Source: Mesorhizobium loti R88b
GTDB taxonomy: Bacteria > Pseudomonadota > Alphaproteobacteria > Rhizobiales > Rhizobiaceae
Direction of reading: 5' to 3'
Assembly (NCBI RefSeq): GCF_013170845.1
Contig: NZ_CP033367.1
Span: 5,767,001 to 5,831,000 of the forward strand
DNA: 64,000 bases
The notes beneath the pieces were generated by a model. That model saw only the letters and a list, made by a program, of their open reading frames with translations, had not been told where the DNA came from and made no database searches. Shown here in pieces: positions 62,357 to 64,000 of the stretch; within the stretch, counting starts at the first letter, position 1; the number at the start of each line of letters is the position of its first letter. Both the position numbers and the translations under genes were made by a program.

Positions 62357-63230
62357 ATGAAGCACCTGCCCAACAGACGGCAGGTGCTTGCGCTGGCGGC
62401 AGCTTCCTTGCTGCCGCCGATCGCAGCCAGGGCTGCGGTAATGCGCGTTGCCGCGATCGACTGGGGGATGTTGGAGACGTTGCTGGCGCTTGGCATCGAA
62501 CCCGATGGCGGCGACCGAACTCATCCAGTTCCGCAAGATCGTGGTCGAGCCGGCCGTCCCTCAATCGGTGACCGATCTCGGACTGCGCGGCGCGCCTAAC
62601 TACGAGCTGCTGCGCATCATCGCGCCGGACCTGATCGTCATCTCCAATTTCTACGAATACCAGCGTCCGATGCTCGAACGCATCGCGCCGGTCTTTGCGC
62701 AACCAGTCTACGAGGCCGGTGTGCCTCCCTACGCGCTCGCCGAGACAGCCACGCTGGCCCTGGGTGAGCAGCTCGGCCGACAGGCGGGGGCGAAGCGTTA
62801 CGTCGACGAGACGTCAGCTGAAATTGAAGGCCTTCGTGCCACCTTGCCGCCATCGTCCGGACGACCGGCCTTCGTCATCAGCCTTGGCGACAGCCGGCAC
62901 TTTCGCGCTTTCGGCCGCGACGCCATGTTCGGCGATGTGCTCACACGTCTCGGCCTGGCCAATGCCTGGACCGACGAGACAAGCTATAGCGCGGCAGCAC
63001 CCGTGGGGCTGGAGGCACTGGCACGTGTGCCCGAAGCGTCGATCCTGATCGTCCCGCCGCTGCCGGCCGATGTCGGACGTTCGCTTCCGTCCAATGCCTT
63101 GTGGAATGCGCTGCCGGCCGTGCACCGTAACCGTGTCACGGTGCTCGAAGCCATCAACCATTTCGGCTGCTTGCCGTCGGCACGCCGTTTTGCACGCCTG
63201 GCGGCGGCAGCGCTTGCCGCCCATGGCTGA
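62357..63230 (+). pseudogene. FhuD-like siderophore-binding protein, broken by a 1-base frameshift
   Basis: The first frame gives a Tat-like signal (RRQVLALAAASLL) and the start of the mature domain (AAIDWGMLETLLALGIEP), then runs into unrelated sequence and a stop at 62599. The second frame, one base over, continues with AATELIQFRKIVVEPAVPQSV and the rest of a FhuD-type periplasmic binding protein to 63230 (HFRAFGRDAMFGDVLTRLGLANAW, NHFGCLPSARRFARL). The switch is at about 62504: removing one base from CCCGATGGCG joins them. As written no functional protein is made. It overlaps the fhuB start by eight bases. Confidence 0.88.
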
Positions 63231-64000
63231 GCGCGCAGTCGATCATCGCGCCACGAGAGGCGCCAATCTGTCGCCGATCGCCCTATGGGGCTTCCTGGCG
63301 GCAATGGCGGCGCTGCTGTTCGCATGGCGCCTAGGCATGCAGTGGCCGGCGCCGCCGCCGGGCGACGGCGTCTATCTCGACCATGTCATCCTGTTCTACA
63401 GCACGCTGCCGCGCGCCGCGGTGGCCGTTCTGGCGGGCGCCGTGCTCGGCCTCTCCGGCCTGCTGCTGCAACATGTGCTGCGCAACAAGCTGGCCGAGCC
63501 GTCAACGCTTGGCATTTCGGCCGGCGCGCAACTGGCGATGACGGCAGCCTCGCTCTACGCGCCGTTTTTGATGGAGCGGTCGCAAGGCCTGGTCGCCTTT
63601 GCCGGTGGCACTGCGGCGGTGCTGCTGGTGCTGGGCTTGACGTGGCGGCGCGGGCTCGAGCCGGTCTCCGTCGTGCTGGCCGGCATGATGGTGGCGCTGA
63701 CCGCCAGCTCGATCAGTGCGGCGCTGATCCTCGCCAATGGCGAATATCTGTTCTCGCTGTTCATCTGGGGCGGTGGGTCACTGGTCCAGCAGGATTGGGG
63801 GCCAGCCATCGCGCTTACGGTCAGGTTGGCGGCCGGTGCCGTTGCCGCGCTGATGCTGCTGCGGCCGCTGACCATCCTCGGCCTCGACGATGCCTCGGCG
63901 CGCGGCCTGGGCGTTGCCCGACACTCAAGCCGCCTTCTCGTCATCGCGTTGGCCGTGTGGATGGCGACGAGCGTCGCGGCGGAGGTCGGCGTCATTGGTT
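63223..64000 (+). CDS. fhuB: FhuB-like iron-siderophore ABC permease, 5' part
   Basis: Starts at ATG 63223, inside the end of the fhuD-like gene, and stays open to the window edge (259 codons). The product has several hydrophobic helices and FecCD-family segments such as PRAAVAVLAGAVLGLSGLLLQHVLRNKLAEPSTLGISAGAQL. This fits the first half of FhuB, usually about 660 residues as two fused FecCD units. It should import ferri-hydroxamates with the missing ATPase (FhuC) to the right. Confidence 0.88.
   Translation, partial: MAERAVDHRATRGANLSPIALWGFLAAMAALLFAWRLGMQWPAPPPGDGVYLDHVILFYSTLPRAAVAVLAGAVLGLSGLLLQHVLRNKLAEPSTLGISAGAQLAMTAASLYAPFLMERSQGLVAFAGGTAAVLLVLGLTWRRGLEPVSVVLAGMMVALTASSISAALILANGEYLFSLFIWGGGSLVQQDWGPAIALTVRLAAGAVAALMLLRPLTILGLDDASARGLGVARHSSRLLVIALAVWMATSVAAEVGVIG

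Noticed and set aside
62495..62512. Programmed frameshift in the FhuD-like gene
   Set aside because: No slippery heptamer or Shine-Dalgarno-like stimulator is seen at the junction, and the family is not known for recoding.

Overview
The window is high-GC, gene-dense DNA from an alphaproteobacterium. The best fit is Rhizobiales close to Mesorhizobium. This is inferred from the gene set: a tail-less second FtsZ, a type II lumazine synthase behind an FMN riboswitch, an erythritol (ery) locus of the Brucella/rhizobial type, TGA-N9-TCA iron boxes, and two mosaic palindromic intergenic repeats typical of rhizobia. No rRNA, tRNA, CRISPR array, phage or transposase gene was seen.

Layout. 1-8.4 kb: end of a heterotetrameric sarcosine oxidase operon (soxD end, soxA, soxG), then a DUF1989-GcvT fusion protein and an APC permease, all consistent with N-methyl amino acid / one-carbon catabolism. 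8.4-17.3 kb: a flavin monooxygenase, a tetR-MFP-RND efflux operon with a clear operator, a mosaic repeat and an acyl-CoA synthetase. 17.4-26.8 kb: a SorC regulator, a fused class II aldolase/short-chain dehydrogenase, a ribose-type ABC transporter, and divergent mtnK-mtnA. Together these look like uptake and 'DHAP shunt' breakdown of 5-methylthioribose or 5-deoxyribose. One perfect 12-bp palindrome supplies the -35 boxes of both divergent promoters. 26.9-29.4 kb: an Lrp regulator and MFS exporter, then an FMN riboswitch with ribH2.

29.5-47.4 kb: an erythritol/polyol catabolic region. dhaK-dhaL faces eryR-eryH-eryI. A class II fructose-bisphosphate aldolase follows. A long leftward operon then runs eryD, a five-gene ABC transporter with two different ATPases, eryA, a 2-hydroxyacid dehydrogenase, eryB, a FucA-like aldolase and eryC. 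The core route makes D-erythrose 4-phosphate from erythritol. The kinase pair, hydroxyacid dehydrogenase and aldolases suggest extra substrates.

47.7-55.1 kb: a tightly coupled five-gene operon encoding a SWIM zinc-finger protein, a DUF5691 protein, a MoxR-type AAA ATPase, a DUF5682 protein and a VWA protein. Its function is unknown, and it is the best candidate here for an undescribed system. 55.3-59.0 kb: ftsZ2, a GntR regulator and a glutamine-synthetase-like (gamma-glutamyl ligase type) gene. 59.1-64.0 kb: an iron-uptake locus with an AraC regulator, a TonB-dependent siderophore receptor, a FhuD-like binding protein broken by a single frameshift, and the start of a FhuB-like permease running off the window. 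The AraC and receptor genes each have an iron-responsive-operator-like site upstream.
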